Notes: generated by a model not told the origin, from the sequence alone. A DNA stretch of 64,000 nucleotides from an uncultured Clostridium sp. (GCA_905199855.1 CAJKHY010000002.1:15105-79104); one strand, 5' to 3'; counted from the first letter of the stretch, positions 53,015 through 62,733 are shown. Program-made: numbers and translations.

Positions 53015-54283
53015 TTATACTAATTTTGCAATGACTGTGTTTTTATCTACTACTTTATCTATTTTAACTTTTATAATCTTGTTAGTATCATATTTGCCTT
53101 TGATATGGACAAGTATATAATTACTAGTAAATCCTTGGGTATAATCTTTTTTGTAACTTTCAGTAATAATTTCTTCTTCTTTGTTTAGCATGCTTTTGTA
53201 AAATTCTAATTCATTCTCATTGGATAACTCAATTACTTTTCTAGTACGTATTTTTTTAGTTTCTGGAGATACTTGATTATCCATGATACTAGCTTTGGTT
53301 CCTGCTCTTTTAGAATAAGGAAAAACATGTATTTTACTAAATTTAATTTTATTTAAGAAGTTGATTGTTTCATTAAATAGATTGTCATCTTCATGGGGAA
53401 AACCTACAATTAAATCGGTAGTGATAGAAATATCTAAAATATTTTTTCTAATATAGTTTATTCTATCAAAAAAATACTTGGTATCATATTTTCTTTCCAT
53501 TAGTTTGAGTATTTTATCACTTCCACTTTGAAGTGGAATATGTAAATGATGGGCAATAATATTACTATTTTTCATTATTTCAATTATTCCATTAGTAATC
53601 TCATTTATTTCAATTGAAGATATTCTTAAGCGATATAAATTAGGTATTTTTATTAATTTTTTGAGAAGGTTTTCTAAATTAGTATTAATATCACGACCAT
53701 ATTTACCTGTATGAATACCTGTTAAAACTATTTCTTTATAGCCACGATTAACTAAGTTTGTTACTTCTTCGATAACTAAATTTTCATTTTTACTTCTTAT
53801 GTTTCCACGGCTGTAGGGAATAATGCAATATGCACAGAAGGCATCACATCCATCTTGTATTTTGACAAATGCTCTTGTATGAGAATTAAAATCATTAATC
53901 TCCATAACCTCGAATGATTCGTTGGTTAAATCGTATATTTTTTTTATTTCTTTTTTATTTTTTATATATTCTTCTAATAATTCTACTATTTTACTTTTAT
54001 CTTTGTTACCAATTATGATATCAGCGTCAATGCTATTTCCTTTTATTTGAGAATGACACCCCATAACTACTACAATGGCATCTTTATTTTTTCTTGCTTG
54101 TCTAATCATTTTTTCACTTTTATTATCCGCCGTATTTGTAACTGTGCAGGTGTTTATGATATAAATGTCTGCGAGAGAATTAAATGGTACTATTTCGTAA
54201 CCATTTTCTTTTAATTTTGATATAACGTATTCGCTTTCATAAATATTAACTTTGCAACCTAAACTGCATATTGCTACTTTCAC
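53015..54283 (-). CDS. mtaB: tRNA t6A37 methylthiotransferase MtaB
   Basis: Radical-SAM methylthiotransferase that converts t6A37 to ms2t6A37 in tRNAs. The N-terminal UPF0004 domain has the cluster cysteines (SLGCKVN, INTCTVT, VVMGCHSQ), the radical-SAM domain has CDAFCAYCIIPYSRG, and the C-terminus is a TRAM domain. The GCKVN and TCTVTN sequences favour MtaB over MiaB. GTG 54283 is chosen as start because AAGGAAG lies 8 nt upstream; a GTG at 54292 is too close. Length is 422. Confidence 0.95.
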   Translation of the reverse strand: MKVAICSLGCKVNIYESEYVISKLKENGYEIVPFNSLADIYIINTCTVTNTADNKSEKMIRQARKNKDAIVVVMGCHSQIKGNSIDADIIIGNKDKSKIVELLEEYIKNKKEIKKIYDLTNESFEVMEINDFNSHTRAFVKIQDGCDAFCAYCIIPYSRGNIRSKNENLVIEEVTNLVNRGYKEIVLTGIHTGKYGRDINTNLENLLKKLIKIPNLYRLRISSIEINEITNGIIEIMKNSNIIAHHLHIPLQSGSDKILKLMERKYDTKYFFDRINYIRKNILDISITTDLIVGFPHEDDNLFNETINFLNKIKFSKIHVFPYSKRAGTKASIMDNQVSPETKKIRTRKVIELSNENELEFYKSMLNKEEEIITESYKKDYTQGFTSNYILVHIKGKYDTNKIIKVKIDKVVDKNTVIAKLV

Positions 54284-54329
54284 TAAAATCACTTCCTTGT
54301 GAGTAATATTATAGCAGATTAAAGAAAAA

Positions 54330-54349
54330 AAAGGAAGTTTTCTTCCTTT
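54330..54349 (-). terminator. Terminator of the beta-helix surface protein gene
   Basis: Minus strand: AAAGGAAG / CTTCCTTT, 4-nt loop, then TTTTTC, 8 nt after the stop. Confidence 0.85.
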
Positions 54350-54357
54350 AATTTTTA

Positions 54358-56271
54358 CTATCTAACTGATACTTTTTTTCTATAAATCGTAATTGATGCA
54401 ATTGCAAGTACACTGATAAGTGTTAATAATATATAACCAAATGTCGCATCAAATGTTTTTGGATTTTCCACGATTGGGTTATTTATTACTTCTACATTAT
54501 TATAAGTTATTCCATAAGTAGAGAATTTATCAGTAAAAATATGTAATTCTTTATTAGCTTCATCTATATAGAATGTTTGATCCTTTAATTCAGTAGGCAT
54601 CTTATCTAATTTAGTAAATTTATTTACTTCTTGACCATGATAACGATATAATTCTATTTTTTCTTTATTTAAAGCATCAAATGAAATAATGAAATGTAAT
54701 ACATTATCAGTATTAGATAGTGTTTGTCCATTATTTTTTATTCCTATATTTAAGAATAACATCTCTTTATTTTTTGTTTCAGCAAGTATCTTATTTTGAG
54801 CTTCATTATTCTCCAATTTCTCTTCTTTTTGAATAATTACTTCTATTTGTCCATCTGTTTGATCTAATCCATCTACTAATACATTTGGAGTATCCTTTCC
54901 AACTAGAACAGTAACACTTCCAGTTTTAATTTCAGCATCAACTTTTAAATTCTTATCTAATACTTCTACTAATTTAGTAGTTGAATTATTACCATTTATA
55001 AATACAATATTGTATTTTCCTTTTTCTACTTTAGTAAATTCATATTTACCTTCGTCATCAGCAGTAACAACCTTTAAAACGTTACCACCTTGAATTAATT
55101 GAACCTTAGCATTTTTACCATTAGTAATTGTTCCACCAATAATAAATTTTCCTTCTACAACATTTATTGGACTTACAACATATTCTTCTTCACTAAAAGT
55201 AACTTTATGTGCTGGTTTTAAATAAGTAACTGGATTAGCACTGAAAGTTCCACCTGATACTTCTACTACTCCTATATAATCTAGTACTTCAGATAATAAG
55301 AAGTTATTATTTCCTCTTGCAGAAACAAATTTACCACCTAGAATTTCAATTTTATTAACATTGGTTTTTTTAATATTTTTAGCTAAATATTCATAAATAC
55401 TAACAGCATTTTTACTTGTAAATGTCCCATCTTTAATGATTAATTCAACATTACCATAGTAATCTTTATTAGATTCTAATTGTATTGCTGCTCCAGAAGC
55501 ATTAATACCATTTGAATATCCTTCTGTTGGCATTTGTGATTCACCAGTACAAGTAAATGTACCTCCATTAATAATTACTTTACCTGATTTAATACCAATA
55601 GCTGATTCTTTACCTGTAATATTTGCTTTGCCAATATTCCAAGTACCATTTCCTGCTGCGTATAAACCAGTTTGTTCAGAATTAATAACTGCTCCATCTA
55701 AAATATTAATTACTGGAGCTCCTTCGGCATTTTGTAAATTACCATTAATAGTAATACCACCTCCAGTAGATTTTTCTATCTTACCAGCAAATTCAACATT
55801 AACTCCATAACCTGATTCAAGGTTTTTTTCATTTCCTGGGGCATAAATTACTGCAATACCATATAAACCATTAACTGTAACATCTTTACCAACTTTTAAT
55901 GTTGAATAGTTTGCCTTAGTCTTATCAGTAGTACCCCATACATTTAAGGCATTATGCTTAGGATGACTAATAGTACCTTTCCCAATAATATTTAATGATC
56001 CATCTTGAACGGTAAATGATCTTACTTTTGTTCCATCAAAATCAATATTATGATTATTCATATTTAATGTAACATTAGTAGAAACTAAAACTCTATCAGG
56101 AAGTGTGTAAGTAATATTATCTATTAATTTTACAACATCACCTGATTTAGCAGTTTTAAATGCCGCTAATAATGTTGCTGCATCATTAACTTCTACCTCT
56201 TTTGCACTTACCACAGACAATGAAAATATCATAGCTATCATTGCAACAATAACAAGCATTTTTCTTTTCAT
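54358..56271 (-). CDS. Cell-wall-anchored beta-helix surface protein with NPKTFD sorting signal
   Basis: 637-residue adhesin-like protein. Signal peptide 1-23 (MLVIVAMIAMIFSLSVVSA), then a right-handed parallel beta-helix (about 25-365) with repeating short strands and Gly/Asn turns (GGGITINGNLQN, GLYAAGNGTWNIG, SAIGIKSGKVIINGGTFTC, LIIKDGTFTSKNAVSIY). A prealbumin-like repeat (about 370-450, DDEGKYEFTKVEKGKYNIVF) and a further beta domain lead to the C-terminal signal: NPKTFD at 603-608, a hydrophobic helix and RKKVSVR. It ends in its own terminator. The sorting motif is shared with the 35001 protein. Confidence 0.85.
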   Translation of the reverse strand: MKRKMLVIVAMIAMIFSLSVVSAKEVEVNDAATLLAAFKTAKSGDVVKLIDNITYTLPDRVLVSTNVTLNMNNHNIDFDGTKVRSFTVQDGSLNIIGKGTISHPKHNALNVWGTTDKTKANYSTLKVGKDVTVNGLYGIAVIYAPGNEKNLESGYGVNVEFAGKIEKSTGGGITINGNLQNAEGAPVINILDGAVINSEQTGLYAAGNGTWNIGKANITGKESAIGIKSGKVIINGGTFTCTGESQMPTEGYSNGINASGAAIQLESNKDYYGNVELIIKDGTFTSKNAVSIYEYLAKNIKKTNVNKIEILGGKFVSARGNNNFLLSEVLDYIGVVEVSGGTFSANPVTYLKPAHKVTFSEEEYVVSPINVVEGKFIIGGTITNGKNAKVQLIQGGNVLKVVTADDEGKYEFTKVEKGKYNIVFINGNNSTTKLVEVLDKNLKVDAEIKTGSVTVLVGKDTPNVLVDGLDQTDGQIEVIIQKEEKLENNEAQNKILAETKNKEMLFLNIGIKNNGQTLSNTDNVLHFIISFDALNKEKIELYRYHGQEVNKFTKLDKMPTELKDQTFYIDEANKELHIFTDKFSTYGITYNNVEVINNPIVENPKTFDATFGYILLTLISVLAIASITIYRKKVSVR

Positions 56272-56460
56272 AATAATTTTTCTCCTTTCTTTTTTTTTAT
56301 TATGATTATGTAGATTACTCTCTACATTTAAATATTATCATATTTATTTATATAAAGCAATACATTCTTATACTTTTTTTTATTTACATTGGTAAATGTC
56401 AAATATTATAATTAATATTATCTATATAATGCAAGTAAATTATTAGTTAATTATAAAACT

Positions 56461-56483
56461 AAAAAAAGAAGATTACTCTTCTT
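56461..56483 (-). terminator. Terminator overlapping the end of the DUF4352-like lipoprotein gene
   Basis: Minus strand: AAGAAGA / TCTTCTT around the TAA stop, 4-nt loop, then TTTTTT. Confidence 0.6.
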
Positions 56484-56943
56484 CGTATATAGTAAATTCT
56501 ACTGTAATTCTTTTTTTATTTTTATTAATAAATTCTAAGTAATATTCACCAGTGCCAATGTAAGGAAAAACAAAATGTCCTGTGGTTGTACCATCTGCTC
56601 TAATATTACCTAAATTAGATACTACTGATTCATATTTTGAACTAGTAATTTTATCTAATCTTAAGTTATTTGGTCCATATACGTTATAGGCACCTGATTT
56701 AAACTTAGCACCACTTTTTGAAGTATTTTTAACATTAACTTCTAAAAATACTAAAGTATTATATTCTTCTCTTTCACTTACTGGTGCTCTTAAAGAATAA
56801 TTAACAAAAGTAATATCAAAATTCTTAATACTTATTGTATCTCCCATAGTAAATTCTGTCTTTTCAGGTTCTTTTTCTTTACCACATCCTGTTATAAAGA
56901 ATAAACACATACATATTATAATTACATTAAATATCTTTTTCAT
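56473..56943 (-). CDS. DUF4352-like lipoprotein
   Basis: Secreted lipoprotein of about 156 aa from ATG 56943 (GGAGG 8 nt upstream). The signal peptide ends in lipobox FITGC. The mature domain is a single Ig-like beta-sandwich with the DUF4352 pattern FTMGDTISIKNFDITFVNYS, YNTLVFLEVNVKNTSKSGAK and GHFVFPYIGTGEYYLEF. Family members are common extracytoplasmic proteins without known function. It is separate from the lipid operon that ends at 57005. Confidence 0.8.
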   Translation of the reverse strand: MKKIFNVIIICMCLFFITGCGKEKEPEKTEFTMGDTISIKNFDITFVNYSLRAPVSEREEYNTLVFLEVNVKNTSKSGAKFKSGAYNVYGPNNLRLDKITSSKYESVVSNLGNIRADGTTTGHFVFPYIGTGEYYLEFINKNKKRITVEFTIYEEE

Positions 56944-57004
56944 AATAATTCCTCCAACTACAACCATTATATCAAATAAATACTTTTTTTTCTAGTGTTT
57001 TCTA

Positions 57005-57814
57005 TTATTTTTCTTCTAGTAATAGATTTAATATTTTATTTCTTAATACTTTGTTTTCTTTTTCTAAATCATCACTAACTTTGAATGGTTTTCCTATTTT
57101 TATGACTAAATCTTTATATTTTCTTTTATAATGACCTAAAACCGCAAAAGGTACTATGTAGGAATTGGTCTTACTTGCTAAAGAGACTGCTCCAAATTTA
57201 AAGGGAAGTAATAAACTTTCGTTATATTCTTCTTCATTAAGTATATCTTTTAGTTTACTTGGATCCATTAATAACTCTAGGTATTTATCTTCATTTATGA
57301 TTTCTTGTTCTTTTAGTTTTTTGATAAGTTCTATTTGGGATAATTTTATTTGTTTATCATATGCTATTTTTTTATATGCTTTACTATCAATATTTAAAAT
57401 ATTAGCTATTTCTTTTATTTTATCTTTTTTATAACAAATTCTATTTCTAGTTCCTTCAGGAAATATTCCTATAGCATGACCATCATTTAGTAATTCTATG
57501 GCTTCACTTTTGGCAGTACTGGTATCTGATCCCCTATCAACTGGTATTTGGGAAACATATCTAAAGAACCATCCCATTTTGGAATCAAAATATTCTTTTT
57601 TGGCCATGTAATGTATTACTCTATCGGTATTTATCATGATAGGAAATTGGTCATGAACGTTGGTATGATTACCACATAGGATAAAAGCACCTTGTTTGGG
57701 AATGTTTTCTATTCCTATTACTTTTGGTTTAAAATAACTATTAAATAGAAATTTCATAACTGGTTTTAGTCTTTTATAGCCACGTGTCTTTTTTTGATAT
57801 TCAATGCTATCCAT
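57005..57814 (-). CDS. 1-acylglycerol-3-phosphate acyltransferase-like protein with internal insertion
   Basis: PlsC-superfamily lysophospholipid acyltransferase, 269 aa. HTNVHD (His 50, Asp 55) is the catalytic HX4D motif and FPEGTR (118-123) the acceptor motif. Between FPEGTR and the conserved PFKFGAVSLASKTNSYIVPF an Asp/Glu/Lys-rich helical insertion of about 75 residues (124-202) is present, absent from the paralogue at 62720. It overlaps the phosphatidyltransferase gene by 8 nt and is the last gene of the lipid operon. Confidence 0.9.
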   Translation of the reverse strand: MDSIEYQKKTRGYKRLKPVMKFLFNSYFKPKVIGIENIPKQGAFILCGNHTNVHDQFPIMINTDRVIHYMAKKEYFDSKMGWFFRYVSQIPVDRGSDTSTAKSEAIELLNDGHAIGIFPEGTRNRICYKKDKIKEIANILNIDSKAYKKIAYDKQIKLSQIELIKKLKEQEIINEDKYLELLMDPSKLKDILNEEEYNESLLLPFKFGAVSLASKTNSYIVPFAVLGHYKRKYKDLVIKIGKPFKVSDDLEKENKVLRNKILNLLLEEK

Positions 57815-58397
57815 GTTTAACCTCTTTTAGAAAATTATTTGTGTATACTATTAAAGATATTATTTGAATGATTAGAGTAATTATATAGATGCTAAGATAT
57901 AATGTATTGTTTATATTTTTAAATAAAGTTAAATAGGTACACGCGATTAATATATATAATAAGGTGGTTTTAATTTTACCTAGGAAATTAGTTTTTGGAT
58001 TTCCATTTTTGCTTTTGCTATATATGGTTAAAATAGATACTAATATTTCAAGTATTAAGGAAATTATTAATAATTTATTTTTAAATACTAAGGGAATAAT
58101 AATACCTCCTACAAATACTTTATCACATACCGGATCTAATTGTCTGCCAAATTCACTTACTATGTTATATTTTCTAGCAATTCGTCCATCTATTAAATCA
58201 GTTAAGGCAAAACATATGGTAATAATCATTGCTTCAAAATGATGATTTAATATAATTAATGGTATTATTATTAAAGGAGCGATAAGTCTAGAAAAAGTAA
58301 GTAAATTGGGAATTTGTTTAATTACTGTTTCTTTATGTTTTAAATCACTAAAATTATTTTTTATTTCTTTATTTAATTTGTTAATAAAATTCTTCAT
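57807..58397 (-). CDS. CDP-alcohol phosphatidyltransferase (PgsA-like)
   Basis: Integral membrane enzyme of 196 aa that joins CDP-diacylglycerol to an alcohol. The full signature D(67)xxDG(70-71)xxAR(74-75)x8G(84)xxxD(88)xxxD(92) is present, so it should be active. Five or six hydrophobic helices follow. It lacks features that distinguish PGP synthase from cardiolipin or other synthases; the lipid-modifying neighbours suggest a specialised phospholipid. It starts 8 nt downstream of an acyl-AMP ligase gene. Confidence 0.88.
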   Translation of the reverse strand: MKNFINKLNKEIKNNFSDLKHKETVIKQIPNLLTFSRLIAPLIIIPLIILNHHFEAMIITICFALTDLIDGRIARKYNIVSEFGRQLDPVCDKVFVGGIIIPLVFKNKLLIISLILEILVSILTIYSKSKNGNPKTNFLGKIKTTLLYILIACTYLTLFKNINNTLYLSIYIITLIIQIISLIVYTNNFLKEVKHG

Positions 58398-58404
58398 AAT
58401 ACAC

Positions 58405-60147
58405 CTACTTCTTTATATTATTCTCATCTTCTAAGACTTTATAATTAACCTTTCCTAACTTGGTTCTAGGCAAGGTAGATCTATACTCAAATACATATGG
58501 CATGGCGTACTTAGCAATATTTTTTTCGCAGTGTTCTTTGATGCTTTTCTTTATCTCGCTTGTAGGTTTGAATCCTTCTTTTAATACGATATATGCTTTG
58601 GCAACTTGTACTTTATATGGATGATCTATTCCAATTACGGTGGATGTTAAAACACTAGGGTGTTCTTCTATTACTTCTTCAATATAGGATGGATATATGT
58701 TATATCCCGATGATACAATCATTCTTTTTAATCTTTGTTTGAAGTAAACAAAGCCATCTTTATCTACATAACCTAAATCTCCTGTATGGAGCCAAACTTT
58801 TTTATCTTCTTCGTGATATTGTAAAGCTTGAGAGGTTTCTTTAGGATTATCTAAGTATCCCATCATAACAGTAGGACCATTTACACATATTTCTCCTTCG
58901 ATACCACTTGCAACTTCGGTATGAGTGTTTGGGACTACTATTTTGATATAAGTATCTGGTACTGGTACTCCGATGGAATTGTCTCTACTTTCATTAACAG
59001 GTGTCATGCAAACTCCTGCTGTTGCTTCAGTTAGACCATATGCGGGTCTAATTATGGTATTGGACCCGTGACTTTTTAAAAAATCATCTATTTTATGTTT
59101 TAAGGAAGGGCTTAAGTTATCTCCTCCAGAAATTAAGCAAGTTAAATATGACAAATCTTTATTATTTAATTTTTTACTGTTTATCAATGTTTCAAAAAGA
59201 GTTGGAACACCGGCGATAATGTTAGGTTTATATTTCATTACTAAGTCATCAAATGTTTTTGGGGAAAATGTTGGTAATAAAATGCTTTTCCCTCCAGCAA
59301 CAAAGCAAGCATGAACACAGCATCCAAGTCCAAAACCATGAAAAATTGGCATAACTGATAAGATAGATACTTGAGGTCTTAATTTTTTACAAACTTCTAA
59401 ATCTTCTAATACTAAGGCATTTAAATTCATGTTGGATAATATTATGCCTTTTGGAGTTCCTGTAGTACCCCCACTGTAAAGGATAACAGCAGGAGTGTTA
59501 CCTTTGTTGTTATCACATAGTTTTTCATGATAGTTATTACTTAGTTCATAGAATTTTGACCAGTAGATGACCTTGTCATTATCTTTGACTTTTTTAATTT
59601 TTCTTCCTTTGGTTAGAAAATAACCCATTTGGGTGATTTTGTTCATAGATATATCTACAGATGCTAAAATAACGGTTTTAAGGTTTGTTTCATTTATGAT
59701 ATTATTAATTTTATCCCATGTAAAATCTGCCGAAACAATAGTTTCGCTTTTTGTCATTTGTAAATATGTTTTTATTTCTCCCTCACTAGATAAAGGATGG
59801 ACCATATTAGCAATAGCCCCGATTAAATTAAGGGCATAAAAGCTAATTAATGCTTCTGGAGTATTGGGCATACATATGGTAACAATATCTCCTTTTTTTA
59901 TTCCTAGAGTTTTGAATGCTCTAGCACATTTTCTAATACTTAAAGCAAATTCATGATATGTTTTTTCTTTACCATAATAATTATAAGCAATATAAGTTGG
60001 ATACTTAACTGCTGTTTTGTTTAATAATTCAAATATAGATACATCTGGGATGTTTATATGTCTTTTTATGTTTTCTTTATCATAAGTTTTATACCAAGAC
60101 ATTTCTTTTTCTTTTCTTCCTATTCTAAATATATCTTTGAATTTCAA
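58405..60147 (-). CDS. AMP-binding acyl-CoA/acyl-AMP ligase (second copy)
   Basis: ANL-superfamily adenylating enzyme of 580 aa. P-loop YSGGTTGTPKG, the A5 region PAYGLTEATAGVC, A7 LHTGDLG, A8 RLKRMIVSSGYNIYPSYIEE and the C-terminal catalytic Lys in PRTKLGKVNYK are present. The domain plan is that of long-chain fatty-acid CoA ligases. It shares long identical stretches with the adjacent 60153 gene, such as VLTSTVIGIDHPYKVQVAKA. It lies 5 nt from that gene, so the pair probably arose by tandem duplication. Confidence 0.92.
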   Translation of the reverse strand: MKFKDIFRIGRKEKEMSWYKTYDKENIKRHINIPDVSIFELLNKTAVKYPTYIAYNYYGKEKTYHEFALSIRKCARAFKTLGIKKGDIVTICMPNTPEALISFYALNLIGAIANMVHPLSSEGEIKTYLQMTKSETIVSADFTWDKINNIINETNLKTVILASVDISMNKITQMGYFLTKGRKIKKVKDNDKVIYWSKFYELSNNYHEKLCDNNKGNTPAVILYSGGTTGTPKGIILSNMNLNALVLEDLEVCKKLRPQVSILSVMPIFHGFGLGCCVHACFVAGGKSILLPTFSPKTFDDLVMKYKPNIIAGVPTLFETLINSKKLNNKDLSYLTCLISGGDNLSPSLKHKIDDFLKSHGSNTIIRPAYGLTEATAGVCMTPVNESRDNSIGVPVPDTYIKIVVPNTHTEVASGIEGEICVNGPTVMMGYLDNPKETSQALQYHEEDKKVWLHTGDLGYVDKDGFVYFKQRLKRMIVSSGYNIYPSYIEEVIEEHPSVLTSTVIGIDHPYKVQVAKAYIVLKEGFKPTSEIKKSIKEHCEKNIAKYAMPYVFEYRSTLPRTKLGKVNYKVLEDENNIKK

Positions 60148-60152
60148 TAAAA

Positions 60153-61901
60153 CTACCTCCTGTTCTTATTTTTTTCTCCTTCTAATAAATTTTTATAATC
60201 AATTTTACCTATTTTTGTTCTTGGCAAATTATCACGATATTCAAATTCATATGGTATTGAATACTTAGCTAGGTTTTTAATGCAATGTTCTTTTATACTT
60301 TTCTTTATTTCATGAGTTGGTTTATATCCTTCTTTTAAGACAATGTAGGCTTTGGCAACTTGTACTTTGTATGGATGGTCTATCCCAATTACGGTTGATG
60401 TTAAAACAGCGGGATGAGCATCAATAACATTTTCGATGTAAGATGGATATATGTTATAACCGGATGATACTATCATTCTTTTAAGTCTATATTTAAAGAA
60501 GACAAAACCATCTTTATCCATGCAACCAATATCTCCTGTATGAAGATAATATATGCCATCTTCATGCATTTGAATGGCATTCATTGTTTCTTTTTCATCA
60601 TTTAAATAACCAAGCATAACAGTTGGACCGCTTATGCATATTTCACCATCTTCTAAGATATCTGCTTCGTCATGGGTACCTACTCTAATGATTTTATAAA
60701 TAGTATCAGGAAAAGGAATGCCAATGGTACCTTCTTTATAAAATAGTGATGGGCAAAGGCAACTAGGTCCAGTACTTTCGGTTAGACCATAGCCTTCTCT
60801 TACTTTTGTCTTACAACCATGTTCATTTAAATAATCATCTACTTTTTTCTTTAAGGATGGGCTTAAGCTATCTCCACCTGATATGATGCAAGTTAAAGAA
60901 GTTAAATCTCTTTTCCCCATTTTTTTTGTTTTTAAAAGGGCTTCAAATAAAGTTGGAACACCCACTAGAAAGTTGGGACGATAATATTTAATCATACTAC
61001 CAAACTTTTTAGTACTGAAACTAGGTATTAAAATGCATTTCATGCCAATATATAAAATGGTATGAACACATACACCAAGGCCAAATGCATGGAATATGGG
61101 CATAATTGATAAAATAGAATCTCCAGCACTGGCAGGGTCACACATAAATTCAGCTTGATAGGCAACGGCATTAAAGTTTAAATTGGATAACATGATACCT
61201 TTTGGTTCGCCTGTGGTGCCTCCACTGTAAAGGATAACGGCAACATCACTTCCCTTTCTTTCTACATAGGTTTCTTCTTTATAACTAGAACCTAGGTCAA
61301 TGAATTGTTTTAGAGTAATGGTGTTATCGTTAGTTTTAACTTTGTTTTTTCTTCCTTTCATAAACCAATATAAACTTGACATTACAACTTTCATATCGTC
61401 ATTAGGAAAACTAATAATTATTTTTTCTATACTAGTGTTTTTTACGACATTATCTATTTTTTTATAGGCGATATCTATTATTAAAATATATTTACTTTTG
61501 GTCATGTTTAAATATAATTCAATTTCTTTTTCACTTGACATGGGATGAACCATGTTAGCAATAGCACCAATTTTATTAATAGCATAAAACATGCAAATAG
61601 ATGATGGTGTATTAGGCATACATATGGTGACAATATCTCCTACTTGTACTCCTAAAGCTTTTAAGGATTTAGCATATTTATCAATTCTATGTATAAATTC
61701 TTTATAAGTGGCTTTGTTTTTATAATATTCTATGGCTATATAATTAGGATATTTTAGGGCTGTTTGGTGAATTAATTCATACATAGAATAGTCAGGATAA
61801 TCCAAATGAGGTGTTTGTTTTCCATAGAAATCATACCATGGTTGTCTAACTTCTTTCTTCTTTTTAAAAATCATTTCTATCTTATCTAGTACATTTTTCA
61901 T
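60153..61901 (-). CDS. AMP-binding acyl-CoA/acyl-AMP ligase (first copy)
   Basis: Paralogue of the 58405 enzyme, 582 aa from ATG 61901 (AAGGAGA upstream, start inside the end of the previous gene). P-loop YSGGTTGEPKG, EGYGLTESTGPSC, YLHTGDIG, RLKRMIVSSGYNIYPSYIEN and PRTKIGKIDYK are all intact, so both copies look functional. Two different ligases in one operon suggest activation of two acyl chains or of different substrates. Whether the acyl group is passed to CoA, to a carrier protein or directly to the E2-fold acyltransferase cannot be read from sequence. Confidence 0.92.
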   Translation of the reverse strand: MKNVLDKIEMIFKKKKEVRQPWYDFYGKQTPHLDYPDYSMYELIHQTALKYPNYIAIEYYKNKATYKEFIHRIDKYAKSLKALGVQVGDIVTICMPNTPSSICMFYAINKIGAIANMVHPMSSEKEIELYLNMTKSKYILIIDIAYKKIDNVVKNTSIEKIIISFPNDDMKVVMSSLYWFMKGRKNKVKTNDNTITLKQFIDLGSSYKEETYVERKGSDVAVILYSGGTTGEPKGIMLSNLNFNAVAYQAEFMCDPASAGDSILSIMPIFHAFGLGVCVHTILYIGMKCILIPSFSTKKFGSMIKYYRPNFLVGVPTLFEALLKTKKMGKRDLTSLTCIISGGDSLSPSLKKKVDDYLNEHGCKTKVREGYGLTESTGPSCLCPSLFYKEGTIGIPFPDTIYKIIRVGTHDEADILEDGEICISGPTVMLGYLNDEKETMNAIQMHEDGIYYLHTGDIGCMDKDGFVFFKYRLKRMIVSSGYNIYPSYIENVIDAHPAVLTSTVIGIDHPYKVQVAKAYIVLKEGYKPTHEIKKSIKEHCIKNLAKYSIPYEFEYRDNLPRTKIGKIDYKNLLEGEKNKNRR

Positions 61902-62733
61902 AAATATTCTCCTTAAGTATTTCTGGATTATCAAAATATTCTTGTAGCATTATGGCAGAAGATGCTAAATAAAATCCATCTGCGATTCTTTCATCAATAG
62001 TAATTCCAAACTCACATATGTCCTTTATTTCACTTTTTCCTTTGTCATTAACAATAACTTCTTTATGGATATCACCAATTGTTATAATGAGGCTATTAGT
62101 ACCAAAATCAGTTAAGTTATGATATATTGCACCACATTTAATGCTTCCTAAGTTAGAAACTAGGACAGAAGCATGATAAATATCTTCTTTAGTTAAACTA
62201 CTATGTAACATATCATGGGTATCCATGAATTTAAAGGTTTTCATGATAATAAATCTTAGAAATCTAGGTAATTTTCCTACTTTGCTAATGGTATCATTGG
62301 TTTTATCATGGCTAGTGTTATTTCTCATTTTGTTAACACTAGAAAGTATTTTATCTTTGACTGTTACTAAATTGTCTTCTTTTAATACTGGGATGACAGT
62401 CATTAATTCTTCGGCTGAATCATTAAACATAGTTTTAGCAACGAAGGATAAGGTAACTTCTTCTCTTTCATACATGCGTCCTGCAATAATGAATCTATTT
62501 AAATATGGTCTTTCATAGATTAACTTGCTAATAGCAGTACTAAATAAATGAAAATAAGTATAACTACTGTCTTCTTTTTTTAATTTTTCCATGTATTTAA
62601 CAAGATTAGTAACATCAAATTTTTTGTTGATGTATACTTCAGCATAAGCTCTTTTTGGTTTAAGATAATATATTAAATTAAATATTCCATTATCTTGTTT
62701 AATTAATTTTGCATCTTTTCTATTTTTTTTCAT
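61882..62733 (-). CDS. E2/CAT-fold acyltransferase-like protein lacking the catalytic histidine
   Basis: 283 residues from ATG 62733 (GGTGG upstream). The fold is that of the 2-oxoacid dehydrogenase E2 catalytic domain or chloramphenicol acetyltransferase: VYINKKFDVTNLVKYMEKLK, YFHLFSTAISKLIYERPYLN, VSNLGSIKCGAIYHNLTDFG, IITIGDIHKE, and the C-terminal DERIADGFYLASSAIMLQEY. In E2 enzymes the last motif is DHRxxDG with catalytic His; here Glu 248 replaces it (ERIADG). There is no lipoyl domain. It overlaps the preceding PlsC and following ligase genes. An acyl-binding or atypical acyl-transfer role is inference. Confidence 0.75.
   Translation of the reverse strand: MKKNRKDAKLIKQDNGIFNLIYYLKPKRAYAEVYINKKFDVTNLVKYMEKLKKEDSSYTYFHLFSTAISKLIYERPYLNRFIIAGRMYEREEVTLSFVAKTMFNDSAEELMTVIPVLKEDNLVTVKDKILSSVNKMRNNTSHDKTNDTISKVGKLPRFLRFIIMKTFKFMDTHDMLHSSLTKEDIYHASVLVSNLGSIKCGAIYHNLTDFGTNSLIITIGDIHKEVIVNDKGKSEIKDICEFGITIDERIADGFYLASSAIMLQEYFDNPEILKENIYEKCTR

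Noticed and set aside
58405..61901. Tandem acyl ligases as an assembly duplication
   Set aside because: The two genes differ throughout at the protein level outside short conserved blocks and are different lengths, so they are true paralogues.
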